From: Paracamarosporium sp. OC-R06-R3
Taxonomy: Eukaryota; Ascomycota; Dothideomycetes; Pleosporales; Didymosphaeriaceae
Length of the DNA: 25,133 bases
Assembly: GCA_019828545.1 (NCBI GenBank)
Contig: JACVRA010000584.1
Coordinates: forward strand, 1-25,133
Reading direction: 5' to 3'
Part shown: positions 1 through 11,326 of the stretch, in pieces
How the letters are laid out: the number at the start of each line of letters is the position of its first letter
Position numbering within the stretch: position 1 is the first letter of the stretch
Program-made: the position numbers and the translations under genes
Notes under the pieces: generated by a model
What the model was told of the DNA's origin: nothing
What the model saw: the letters and a program-made list of their open reading frames with translations, nothing else
The model's database searches: none

Positions 1-135
1 CCAAGATCCTACTCGTTTGAGCTCCTGACGATCATAGCCCAACTGAGCCCCTAAGGCTTGATATGATCAGTTAGTCCCCAGCCTCGTTACAAATGGAGCC
101 CAATGAACAGAGACACAAACATCCCCCCTCTAACC
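1..135. other. Left-edge non-coding sequence
   Basis: This is the 3' flank of the minus-strand fusion gene, whose stop lies at 136-138. I see no gene and no clear terminator signal. Confidence 0.5.
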
Positions 136-3100
136 TCAGAGCAGACACACCCAGCCTTCCATTCTCCCTTCCACTAGTTCTCCTTCTCCTTTCATTAACC
201 CATGAACGTAGCATTCGCCAACCAGCTTGTACAATGTCTCCTCCACAGTCTCACTATCACCTTCCACGAAAGTTGGTGTATAGAAATCGCGTACCAAAAA
301 TGGCACAGCACCCCCATCCAAAATTACAATAGTATCTCCTCTCTTCGTAGCGGGGGGCCCTACACCAACATAACCCTTCTCCGTTGTAAAAAAGCGCCAC
401 CCCAACAACAATTCGAACATCGCTTGCTTATAATTTCTGCTGCGATCACAACATGAGATCTTGGCTGACAATGTGCTGCCTCTTGTCTCTTCTTGAGTCT
501 CTTCGACTTCGGAAATCACGCGACATAGCGCCTTCCAAGACGCTTGTATTTCTAACGATCTCTCGTGGATAAGGCCTTGTCTCAGTGCTTGGTAGGACTC
601 GTAAAGCCCAATCCCAAAATCCTTCATCGTCTGTGGGTATTTTGCATCCGCAATAGGTACCTTCCATTTCAACTCTTGTTTCTTATCACCGTACACGCTA
701 GAATCGAGGGATTCTACCATGTCATCGACCTCCTTCAGGTATTCATATAATTCTTTTTCAGTGCAAGTCGAATGAGACACTTCTTTTACCTTGTCCAGTG
801 TGCTTCCCCACAACGCAAGTTCGCAATCACGAGCAACTACAGTTTCGTAGACTTCTGGTTCTGCTACCCAAGATGCAGAGAATTGAACGCCTCGGTTCGA
901 TGACGTCCACAAGCAAGGTGGTCGTGGTTTGGTCCAGTCAGGTATCCATGAAGGGAAACGACCAGGGTCTTTCACAGCAATTGCAGTATGTCCAGCGCGA
1001 TAGAGGAGCAACATAACCTTGCCTTGTTGCACGAATGCTCGTGCGAACCGAAGCACGATAGTCTCCAAAGATTCTTTATAGTCTGGTGCAAAATCAGGGT
1101 TCTCACTATCGGCAGAAAATCCCAAGAGAGCGAAAAATCTGTCTCGCGTTTTGGTAGATTGAGTGTGTCTGAATGCTTCAAGCAAATAAATCAGTGCGTT
1201 TCGAGATTGCCTGGCCTCCCATTCGCGAGTGTCGGCTAGCGTGAGAAAATTGCTCCATGGGGTACCAAAATTGCCATACTCGTTTGACAAGTCAAGTTGC
1301 TGTTGGATGATTCTAACAGCGGTAAACAATTGGTTCCACTCCACCATCCATTCGCCGCAGAGGAGGCGTATACTGCCTGATTGAACCACCTCTTGTACCA
1401 CCCAGCTTCTTTCAAACCAGGGATCTTCAAGGAACCTTGTAATATCTTTCCAGATCGGGTCATCAGGTGGGGGAATTGATTTTGTTTCCCATGAAGATGG
1501 AATACGACGCAGATCTTTTGGCCATTGATCATCAGAATCTTCAGTCTCTGCTGTGCCTTCTTGAGACTTTGTGTTTGAATCGGGCAAGGATGCTTGGGCT
1601 GCGATCTGCATCAGAGTTTCGATAGCACGGCCCTTGAAGTCCTCTTCACCTAGGTATGCTAGGGTGGACATTGCTGCTTGAAAAATGTGAGGCAGAAGCC
1701 GAATTTGGCTCTCTTTTTCCTCGTCGTTCTTCTGATTGATGCAGATAGCGTCGACCCACAAGAGAATGGGGTAGTCTTTTTGTCGTATGTTTCGTAGTGC
1801 GGATGCGAGCGACTTGGTAATCTTCAACCGTCCAGATGTCGTGTTCAATGCGTCTTCGAGGAGTTCCGTTCCCCAAACGTACGACAAAGCTCTAAAATCT
1901 CTAGCATACGCAATTGGTACGTGCATAATCATACCTCGTAAGGCGCAGTGATTATCTTGAGCGGGGAACAGACTAAGCAAGCGGATATCTTTGTCTTGAA
2001 GTGTTTTGTATCTGTTAGCGTAACTAGAGAACACCTTTACATCGATATCTCTCATGCTAGGTGATGGGTATTTCAACTTTGGGACACAACGCTTGTCGGA
2101 CATCCCAGTGCTTGAATCACACTCATTGGTGGTGAGGGCAGGTGTTAAAGACTGAGTAGATCGTAATTCGGCCTTCAGCTTTAGGCGACCTGTAAAGTGA
2201 AGGTCCTTGGAATTAACCAAGCCCCAGGGATCCGTAAAAATGTCGACAACTGGCTTGGAGTACACATTACTGACTCGAATCAGGATACTGATGTCTTCAC
2301 ACTCTTGCCGAATCTTCCCTTCGCAGCGGAATTTGCGCATCTAAAACGTTCAGCAAACTGGTGTATGTAGAGAATGAAACGAGAAAGACCAAGAAACGTA
2401 TTATGGAGAGTGAAATAGCTTACACGGTCAAGCGATGGAACCTCGACGGAAAAGCCTTCATACTGGCATCCCGCTGTAACACCAATCTCGCAATGGTAAG
2501 TAGGTACCGTCGCTTGCGAAGGTGCAGAATTCATCTTCCCATGATCTTTCAAAACACAAGTAAATCTCTGAGAAGCCTCGCTTGTAAGCGTAAATGCAGG
2601 AAGATCTGCAAGTTTTGGGTTGCCGTATCCCGCTCGACAGCGAATAGTACTGGTCCAATGCTCTTCAGGAATGTAAGCCCGGCCCAAGTGCTTACTCAGA
2701 AACCTATCTACCTGCAGTAATGTCAGCAGCCATAACCTTAGAATCACTCATTGACGTACAATAGCTTCACCTGCAAATTTGAGCCGAAGCCGTTCGTTAT
2801 CATGAGTCTCAGGGGAGTCTTCTATCTCTGATACTCTATGTTCCTGGAGTGCTTGGTCTGACTTGATTTTGCCCCAAAATGGCAATCCTCGTCTTTGCGT
2901 CGGATCCCGCCGCTGTCTGGTACCGCGGGATCGCCATTTACGCCGTTCAACCGGATCAAGACTTTCGATGTTAACTGTCCTGAAGCCGTCTAACCTTTCG
3001 TTATACTCTCCATCGATGAGGTCCAATCGAGACCGTGTGTAAAAGTCGGTGAATGGCGATCTAATTGTGCAGAGCTCGAAAGAACTTGCCGCATATCTTC

Positions 3101-6100
3101 GGTTAAGGTCCTCTATTCTCGTCAGTTTCAACTAGAAAGGGGTCAGGGGAAGGTGTACGCGTACTCTTACGCACAGGGGGGACGATTACATGTATTCCAT
3201 GCTGCAAAAACGCTTTTTGGATTTCGTTCACATCAGTGCTGCTTAAAGCGATGCTCAACAACACTTGATGAGTGGCATCGATAATTCCGCAATGTTGGTT
3301 GATCAACTGAATTAGTTCCACATTAGGAGTTTTCTTAGTTATACATCTTTCGGTGAGAAACAGTTTCAACTTGGTTGCTTCCGTCTCAAGCGCCACTTGA
3401 CCCGAGCTTTGTCGTCCACAAATTACTTCGCTGGATACTCGCATGCTATAGGAGATAACGATCTTGGAGGCAACGGCAGCCTCTGGGTTTTCAATTTGGG
3501 CACAGAGGGCAGCTCGATCTGGTCGATCTTGTGGGATAAGTCTATTGGCACATCAGCAGCACGAACCAAGTTTTAAAGTGGACTCCATCCAGGAAGGCGA
3601 AGAAATAGATACTGACGATTTTATGAAATCTGCGCGTCTTTCCAAAAACGAAGTGTAACCCTCGTTAACATTGATGCTTCCGTGTGGACTTGCCTCGCTT
3701 TTGACCAAGTGTGAAAGCAAGCGTGAGTCAAGTTTGAGAAAGGGCATGAGCTCCTTCATAGCCGACACCTGCTCACTATTGAAAGCAAGAATATCCAAAA
3801 TGCCACGAAAACTGTCGATCAAATGTTCGCGGTCCCCGACATAAACCTTCGTGTCGGTACTGGCACTAAGCAGGTCGAATGTATCCTTCTCTTCAGATGT
3901 GAAGACCGGCAATATCTTACAATCCAGTATCGGTCTTAGCGCCGCGCGTGCTTTGTTCGGGCTCATCTTCTTAATCAACATGTTCAGGTCCAGGTAAACC
4001 TGCACAATATCGGCCAAAGGAGTCGATGTCGTGAACAGAACCATCTTTGCAATCAACTCATCCAACTCACCTTCTCCACACAGCAGTAGACACTTGAGGA
4101 ACGTCTTACAGCTTGGATACTCTGCTTCAAGTAGCGTTCTCTTGTTGATTGCTTCTTTGGTGTCAATCCAGTCAGCGTAAGGGGAACCGCAACCAAAGTT
4201 GACATTTGTTTGCTCCGGAACTATATGACCCTGAGCTGCTGGGAGAAACAGTAAATCCTTTTTCCCGAAGGTCTCTCTGAAGAAGAAATGAGCCTGAGTG
4301 ATCGCTGGGAGGGTTATACTTACCTGATGACCTTCTCTTTTCCATCGTACAATGCCTGGATCTTTTCGTAGATATGTACCAAGAGATATTTGTCCGGATT
4401 TGTGTGTTTGAGACACTCTAGCGAACGTATGTAATACGACACATCGGTGTATACCGCGACACCAAAGTACGACAAAAATCTCCAACGAGGGTTCTCAGGA
4501 TCTGATATCGCGAGAACTGGAAGGACTCGGTATGACTCGACCTCTTGATCTAGTGTAGGCAAGACGGTATCTCTGAGGAAAGCGACTTTCCCATCCTGGC
4601 AAAACACAGTCAGTGCACCAATCGCCTTCCTCGTTCGCTTCCTAGCGTCTGCTGTCACCACTTGCGTTGCATCATCCTCGATCCATTTTGAGTAGTAGCT
4701 CCAGTGCTCACGCAAGACCTGGAGCGTATCTGAAGATCGATCTTGCGCAAACAAATGTGTGATGTCTTGAGACAGTCTGAAGTCGCCCTTTCCTAGTGAT
4801 GATTCCTGGACAATTCTGGGAAGCGTAGCCACGTCGAAACAGGCGGACAACCATTCATACCACTTTTCGTCTGCTTTGGGATTTGCGGTTGTGTAGTCAT
4901 CATGAAGGAAATCAAACTTGCTTCGTAACAGACCGTAGACGCGCTGTAGGGCGGTGTCCTTTGTCTCAGGTTTTCGAGCGTACAAGAGATTTCCTGGAAA
5001 TTGTTTTCCTTTGGTGGTAACGAAACAAAAGGGGACGGCTTTTGATGGTCGCCAGGATGACTGAAACAGATATAAAGCGTGCGCTACTAATTGCTCTGGT
5101 TTCAACCGCAAAGGCAGAAAAGGCGGATTTACGATGGAGGCATGCATATGGACAATCGCTGCGCCGATTTCTGATGCGTTGCGAGGTCTGACTCCCAGGT
5201 GCTCGTATAGTCTTCTCCGTGCTTCATCTTCCGCAGCAGTCTTCTCAACAATGAGCATCTCAACGCCGCTGGGGATACTAAGACCATCCGAATCGTCTGA
5301 GAAGTATACCTTATGATCACGTGCGTTGGTCCACTGTCCATTTTGTAAGGGGATTATTTTCATCTCTTGAAACCATTTTTCGTATTCGTTATCTGCCGTA
5401 AGTGGCAATAGTGCCGTGGCGAGCTGCGAGTGCCAAGTTGCTGTATTCGTGTGGAACTCATCTTCTAGTAACTTGAGATCATCGAGAAAGTCAGCTATTG
5501 ATTGGCGTCTTACGCCTAGTCGAATCAAAGCTTCGACCTCCCATTCAGGATACTGCGGAGAAAGGTAGCGGGATTTTGATGATGAGCTAAGAGTTAGAGG
5601 GACCCCCGTGGCATCTTTGAAATAGTGTGGAACAACAGTCAACGAAGTTGCAGGACACAAGGTATTTGCGTAGGACTCGATGATGGGCTGCTCAGATAGC
5701 TCTAGAACGATCTGTTCCTTCAAGTCATCGAACGGTGGTAAAGCGTCGGTTGTTGGCACATAGTGTGGCCAGTGGTAACGCATCATTCCGTAATTAAGAT
5801 GATATATGGAAAATACAAATGCTTCGGTGATCGATCGTAGTAATGTATCGTTCCATGGGGACGAAGGGGCGATATCCTCGCGATTGGAGGTTAATAGGAA
5901 GTCCGCTTGTACCATGAACTGATTTGATAGTGAGAATGATGTGCTTCTCGATAGAATACACGTGCTTACTGGAAGATCATAATTCCTTATGGGTAGGCAA
6001 GCGTAAACATATTGAGCGTCCAAGTCGAGTCTTTTACCAATTTCCGGGATTGGAAACCCCAGTACAATATCCGATTGGGAAACGTGAAGTCTCTTTGGTT

Positions 6101-6907
6101 CTGAGGGGAGGTTGTTGATAATGAACTGAGTCGTAAAGTACTCGATATTCGTTCCGTTCCGGGAAAGTCCGACTATGCTTCGAGCACCTTCCACCTGTGC
6201 ATTTCGAACAAGTCGGTCTGACCACGTTGCACCATCTTTCTGAATTACCGTGAGGTCGATCTGTCTCAGCCGACGAAGGAAGGTGAGAAGGGTTAAGTCG
6301 AGCGAAGCTATCTCGTCAATTAGCGAACCTTCATCAATTTTCTCGGACAATCGCAGATAGAAAGACGTATGGTCCGGTTCTGTTGGCTGCGGGAATGCGT
6401 CCCAGCGCGGTGAAATCATTCCCAACATCCTGTCTTGCCGGGTATCCAGTTTGAAATTGTAGTTTCGAGAGTGTATCCACACTGTATCCGCTACCCTGAA
6501 CACGGACTTGAAGCCGATACCCTTCTCTCCTGTGGTCTGGGCAGATCCACTTTTGGTACTCCTTCCAAGACTGCATATGGCCTCGACATTCTTTTCTGTG
6601 AATCCGATCTCGTTACAATCCAAGCGCAGATATCCTGGTTGATAGGTAATGCGTAGAGTAGGCGTTGGAGTTGAGTACTGATTGTCGTCGGCATTTTGAA
6701 TCAGTTCAAGAAGAAAATGAGTCGTTTTTGTGTTGAGCTGCTCTGCTACGCTTACACCATTGTTAGCCCGGATAAGACGTGGAGTAGATGGCGGAAATAC
6801 ATTTCCAACGATTTATGCATGAAATTCTCGATGGTTGAATTCGCTACAGGCGTGTTCTCTTCGCGAATCTTCTCTACTAGAGCCTTTGCCGCCAGAACAT
6901 CGCCCAT
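136..6907 (-). CDS. GHKL ATPase (sacsin/NO VEIN-like) - DUF3883-like - HET domain fusion protein, 2141 aa, 7 exons
   Basis: Proposed exons: 6907-6801, 6750-4324, 4276-3617, 3541-3175, 3131-2760, 2711-2424, 2340-136. All six junctions keep frame (total 6426 nt). The N-terminal GHKL fold shows an N-box (FLLELIQNADDN, residues 48-59), a DCNEIGF motif (80-86) standing for the DxGxG box, and TGEKGIGFKSVF (109-120). After a long helical region, residues about 1309-1470 resemble the DUF3883 C-terminal domain of plant NO VEIN, ending in DIFTDPWGL. The same exon continues without a stop into a HET domain: RALSYVWG (1557-1564), LWVDAICINQ (about 1601-1610), FLEDPWFERSWVVQE (about 1710-1724) and the usual HET tail (GDTIVILDGG, ECYVHGLM). 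HET domains trigger heterokaryon incompatibility cell death; GHKL modules bind ATP. I infer an NLR-like sensor/effector in which the GHKL unit replaces NACHT or NB-ARC. Exon 1 uses an AAG acceptor, which is less usual. Alternative: two genes, with the HET protein starting at 2103. Domain calls are confident; the fusion is likely. Confidence 0.8.
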
Positions 6908-7732
6908 CTCGCCGCCAGGCTAAGATATCACGGCCTCAAGCTAATCCACCAAAATCCGGATGCGACCACATAGAATATTTATTGAGAAGGATGCCTTGAG
7001 AGCGGTTTGTATCAGTGGCGAGCTAGGTGTAAGCGTGCGTGTATAATATAGCATAGGCTGAATTGTGGCGTGGTTGTCAAGGACGAGACCGGTGAGTGCA
7101 GCACAGCCCCCGGCTTACCGGTACCCCTACCATCCTCAGGCGAATATCTGCATCAAGAAGGCACGCTATTTGGGATTGCTCTATTGGAGTCGCTCTAGAG
7201 TATCTTTTGAGAACGGATTTGCATCCTGGGAGCAGTATTGGAAGTGGTTTGACAAGTCCGCTGAACAATAAGGCATCGACTTTCAGTCGATATTGTAGAT
7301 TTGCTCGCGCAATTTGAGCTTCGTGTTATTGCTCAGATGGAAAACCAGGGATAGATTCTTCGAGCCATCGCAACTAGGTATCGTAAAATATGAGGAGAGG
7401 AAGACTTGATCGCAATGATCCTACCTCCATCCAAGATTTATGGTTGTCTCGGAGGTTGGCAGTAGAAGACTAGATCCCTTGAGTAAGATGGAAGATACCG
7501 AAATGTACATGCGGCCCAGAGATGAGCAATAGTGAATGTGTGACGGTGGCAAATCAGGGTCAAGGTTGCCAGACCGCAAGTGCATCGGAGGCTTGGCATT
7601 GCAAGGATACGAACGGCAAACATTGAAGGAAAAGTTACGGCTCCAGGCCAACGCGACATCGGCCATTGCCCTCTGCACTCAGCCTGCGACCTTCTGGAAG
7701 TCGCCCTAGGAGTTTATTTGGCCTCCTTCCGT
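6908..7732. other. Divergent intergenic region between the GHKL-HET gene and the AAA ATPase gene
   Basis: 825 bases that must hold the promoters of both flanking genes. On the minus strand an A/T-only box (TATATTATAC, 7050 down to 7041) lies about 135 bases upstream of the GHKL-HET start and could be its TATA element. In the AAA frame there is open sequence back to 7580, but that stretch has no presequence character and is better read as 5' leader. No RNA gene is recognisable. Confidence 0.5.
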
Positions 7733-10700
7733 ATGTACGGCGCACTCCGATCCGGCCTGCGAGCGTCACACCGAAGGCCTCCAGCACGTTTCATCTCGCA
7801 TCGCCGCTATCCACACCCGCCCATACGCACGCGCGCATTCCACACGTCGAGAAGCCTCGCACAAGACAACAATCCGCCCGCAGACCCCGACAGCAAACCT
7901 GCCGATGCTAAGGATGGAGAGCGCAAGAAAGAGGAGGGACCCGCCGCGCGGGCAGACAACGGAGAGCCCGCCGAGGATGCCGATCTCCTCGCACAAAAGC
8001 TCCAGCGTTCAAGGGAGATGACGCGCCGATACTCGTCGGCTCTGCGTCGTTCACAGCGAAGGAATCGCGCTCAGGACCTTCCGCCCGTGGTCGTGCCGGA
8101 CTGGTTTATACACGAGTGCGTCCGACTCAGCGACGACATCCCGGCCGACGAGCCTCTGCGCCACTTCATCCTCGAGTTAAAGCACCAAGCAGCCGAACAA
8201 TCTGCAAAGTGCTCGATTCCCATACATGCGCCGGGCGTGGCCGTCCAGCTGCTGTCTGAATTCCTCTTCGAGGCATGGACCGGCACTTTGGGCAACGAGG
8301 AGAAGAGGCGCTTTGTGCGGCAATGGGCGATAAGTTTGGGACTGCCGGATAGCGAAGAAGTGTTGTATGATTTGGAAACTGGCGGTGATGGTGCTGTCTC
8401 CCGCACAAACATACGGTACTGGCTGCAGAAGGAACACCTCTTGCAAGATCCAGTCAAGATAAAACGGAAGCTGGATATTGATAATGCGGAGATCTTGAAT
8501 GCTCATCATCACCTCAATCTCGCCCGTCAAGCCGGAAAACTAGGTGCCGAAGATACCAAAAGGCTCGAGCGTGTGAGTGATCGTCTTGAGCCACCCAACG
8601 ACTTTGGGCTTCCGCATCTTCTTAGTAGGTATCGTACAGGATACGTGCCTCCTGTTGTGCGAGCAGAGATCGGTGCCACAATCGCAGCCTGCCTCTCCGC
8701 CTCTCCGCCTGCGTCTAGCGACTCATTCCCAGCGGCCAAGACCAATCTAATCCTGCATTGCCCGTCAAATTTTAGAGATAAGGAATTGAGTGATTCTTTG
8801 GCAGCAATTGCACGCGAGCAAGGAGCCGACATCGTAACACTGCACGCACAAGACCTTGCCGAGATAGCCGGCAACTACCTGGGCGACTTGCCAGATCCGT
8901 CGCCGCATTCCATTCGGTCTCTGGCATACGAAACGTACCGGCTCAGTTTGGATCTTGAAAGCGACGATTTCCTCGATGAAACGGGCAGAGACGACTTTGC
9001 CGACGAGCAAGAGGATGCGACGCCATCGCCTTCAGCATTTTCTTCCATGTTCCCTAAACCACCCGGGACTGCAGGAATGAAGATGCCCATTTCCATTATC
9101 CTTCCCAATGCCCTCACAAGTGCCATCAAAGCTCTAAACTCGCCCACTCAAGACCCCACCTCTGCTGCCGAAATACAGACACGCTCACAGACGCAAGCCG
9201 AGTCCCAGCTAGAAGACATGAAGATCGCGAACGTCCTTGAGCATTTGATCGACGCTTCTGAGACCAAGCGAAACCAGAATCCATCTCACCCGAGTTCGAA
9301 CCCTCCTGCCCCAGTTCCCAGCACCAACGAGCAAGGGCCAAGCGCACCAGGACCGAGTTTCTTCAGCTCCTTGATGACGTCGGCATCCACAAGCGATAAA
9401 ATACCAATTGATGCCGTTCTGCCCAGTAAGGCGCTACCAGAGTTCAGCCTTTCAGTCAATGTTGGTTCTACTACAGCAACCACTGCAAAAGCTTCCGGCA
9501 ATGCCAAGATTATACATGTCCCCGACTACAAAGAGCTTAACGCTACACACTACGGAGGCAGAGTCATACAAAAGCTTGAAGAAATAGTACGCAAGCGAAG
9601 AGTGGCGGGAGAACGCATCATGATTGTTGGCAGCACCTCCTCCGCAGATCTTACTCCCGAGTTTTCGAAGAGCGGCGTCCAGAACTTACAGTCTGAGGGT
9701 GAAGCTGGTTTCTACAGAACCATTGTTGTGCCTGTTGAGAAGGCGGGTAACACGCCCAAACTGGCCGGAAATATGTCAGCCAGTATAACCTTAAGAGAGA
9801 CGGCGAAGTATCGAAAGATCAATGTTCGTCATATATTCGACATGCTACGACGTCTAGATCCAGTGGCAGCGCAACAGTTATCGGCGAGGGAAACAGAGGA
9901 TAGTAGTCGTGCTGGTCCAGCACTTGCCGGCATCTCGAGTCATACTCTCGGCAAGGTTCTTACGTATGACGAGGTGCATCGCATAAGTTTGACCGCGTTA
10001 GGCTTGTATACTACGGATCCTGCTAGCGAACACCTAACCAGCGCGCACGTCGCCCTTGCGATAAGCATGCTACAAGTCAGCGACCAGTTCAAGTTCGAAC
10101 ACATCAAGCGCGAAGCTATTCGCTCTCGCTCAGTTGACGATTCTCTATCGGGGCGCATGCATCGAAGGATGGAAGAAACATTTGGGATGAAGTTGAAGAA
10201 CACATCATCAACTAATGATCGTGACCGTGATCTCGAAAGAAAACTTGAAAAGGTTTCGGCGAACGCCAATAAGCATGAGAAACGTTTAATGCCTGGCATC
10301 GCCAACCCCAACCAGATCAAGACTACTTTCGACCAGATCCACGTTCCATCGGATACCATTGATTCCATCCGCACCCTCACAAGTCTGTCTTTGCTGAGAC
10401 CAGATGCCTTCAATTATGGTGTTCTCGCTACCGAGAAAATATCTGGTGCCTTGCTATACGGGCCTCCAGGCACAGGTAAAACGCTACTGGCCAAGGCTGT
10501 CGCGAAAGAGAGTGGATCTACAGTGCTCGAAGTATCAGGTAGCCAAATCATGGATAAGTACGTCGGTGAGGGCGAGAAGAACGTCACTGCCATCTTCTCC
10601 CTTGCGCGTAAACTCTCCCCCTGCATCGTGTTCCTTGACGAAGCGGACGCCATTTTCTCGTCTCGAGATGTCGGCCGGGAACGCACAAGTCACCGGGATA

Positions 10701-11326
10701 TATTGAATCAGTTCCTGAAGGAGTGGGATGGGTTGAACGATCTCTCGGTATTCGTGATGGTCGCTACAAACAGGCCGTTTGATCTCGACGATGCGGTAAT
10801 CAGGCGTTTACCAAGGAGACTGCTAGTGGACCTGCCCACCGAGAAGGACAGGGCAGCCATCTTGAAGATCCATCTCAGAGGTGAACAGCTCGACACATCG
10901 GTCGATCTAGACGATATCGCCAAGCGCACACCGTTTTACTCAGGGTCCGATTTGAAGAATCTGGCCGTCTCCGCAGCGTTGGCTTGCGTCAAAGAGGAAA
11001 ACGAACAGGCCGCCATAGCAGCTGCGAAAGAAGCTGCCTCCTTCGCTGAACCCCTCGCCAATCCCATCCCCGACGAAACAAAGCCACCGCAACTTATTCG
11101 CGGCCATGAATACAAGTTCCCTGAAAAAAGAGTCCTCTTCAAGCGCCACTTCGACGCCGCGCTCCAGGAGATTTCTGCCAGTATATCAGAAAATATGAGT
11201 TCACTTAATGCGATCAAGAAGTTTGATGAGAAGTATGGCGATAAGAAGGGAAAGAAGACGAAGCATGTGTTTGGCATTGGCATTGACAAGGGTGCGAATG
11301 AGGATGTTGTCAGGGTAAGACCGTAG
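7733..11326 (+). CDS. Mitochondrial-type AAA ATPase, Msp1/ATAD1/spastin-like AAA core, 1197 aa
   Basis: A single uninterrupted exon. I chose the ATG at 7733 because it begins an Arg-, Ser- and His-rich, acid-free stretch (starting MYGALRSGLRASHRR and running about 44 residues) typical of a mitochondrial targeting presequence; the in-frame ATG at 7580 would bury it. After a charged low-complexity segment and a long poorly conserved N-terminal half comes one AAA module: Walker A GPPGTGKT (910-917), Walker B FLDEAD (967-972), sensor-1 VATN, then an RRLPRR segment with the expected arginine fingers and a DLP turn, as in the Msp1/ATAD1/spastin clade. Such ATPases are usually hexameric and pull proteins out of membranes or complexes. 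The roughly 870-residue N-terminal extension is far longer than in Msp1 (about 360 aa), so the substrate and the sub-mitochondrial site are unknown. The C-terminus is Lys-rich. Confidence 0.88.
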   Translation: MYGALRSGLRASHRRPPARFISHRRYPHPPIRTRAFHTSRSLAQDNNPPADPDSKPADAKDGERKKEEGPAARADNGEPAEDADLLAQKLQRSREMTRRYSSALRRSQRRNRAQDLPPVVVPDWFIHECVRLSDDIPADEPLRHFILELKHQAAEQSAKCSIPIHAPGVAVQLLSEFLFEAWTGTLGNEEKRRFVRQWAISLGLPDSEEVLYDLETGGDGAVSRTNIRYWLQKEHLLQDPVKIKRKLDIDNAEILNAHHHLNLARQAGKLGAEDTKRLERVSDRLEPPNDFGLPHLLSRYRTGYVPPVVRAEIGATIAACLSASPPASSDSFPAAKTNLILHCPSNFRDKELSDSLAAIAREQGADIVTLHAQDLAEIAGNYLGDLPDPSPHSIRSLAYETYRLSLDLESDDFLDETGRDDFADEQEDATPSPSAFSSMFPKPPGTAGMKMPISIILPNALTSAIKALNSPTQDPTSAAEIQTRSQTQAESQLEDMKIANVLEHLIDASETKRNQNPSHPSSNPPAPVPSTNEQGPSAPGPSFFSSLMTSASTSDKIPIDAVLPSKALPEFSLSVNVGSTTATTAKASGNAKIIHVPDYKELNATHYGGRVIQKLEEIVRKRRVAGERIMIVGSTSSADLTPEFSKSGVQNLQSEGEAGFYRTIVVPVEKAGNTPKLAGNMSASITLRETAKYRKINVRHIFDMLRRLDPVAAQQLSARETEDSSRAGPALAGISSHTLGKVLTYDEVHRISLTALGLYTTDPASEHLTSAHVALAISMLQVSDQFKFEHIKREAIRSRSVDDSLSGRMHRRMEETFGMKLKNTSSTNDRDRDLERKLEKVSANANKHEKRLMPGIANPNQIKTTFDQIHVPSDTIDSIRTLTSLSLLRPDAFNYGVLATEKISGALLYGPPGTGKTLLAKAVAKESGSTVLEVSGSQIMDKYVGEGEKNVTAIFSLARKLSPCIVFLDEADAIFSSRDVGRERTSHRDILNQFLKEWDGLNDLSVFVMVATNRPFDLDDAVIRRLPRRLLVDLPTEKDRAAILKIHLRGEQLDTSVDLDDIAKRTPFYSGSDLKNLAVSAALACVKEENEQAAIAAAKEAASFAEPLANPIPDETKPPQLIRGHEYKFPEKRVLFKRHFDAALQEISASISENMSSLNAIKKFDEKYGDKKGKKTKHVFGIGIDKGANEDVVRVRP

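Noticed and set aside
890..905. GGTTCGA sequence resembling a tRNA B-box
   Set aside because: It lies inside the HET coding exon with no A-box or cloverleaf around it.
136..2103. A separate HET gene starting at the ATG at 2103
   Set aside because: The upstream NO VEIN-type protein would then have no stop codon: its frame runs directly into the HET domain with no room for a terminator and promoter. Kept only as the alternative model.
7580..7732. N-terminal 51-residue extension of the AAA ATPase from the ATG at 7580
   Set aside because: It would bury an obvious mitochondrial presequence that begins at 7733, and it has no targeting features of its own.
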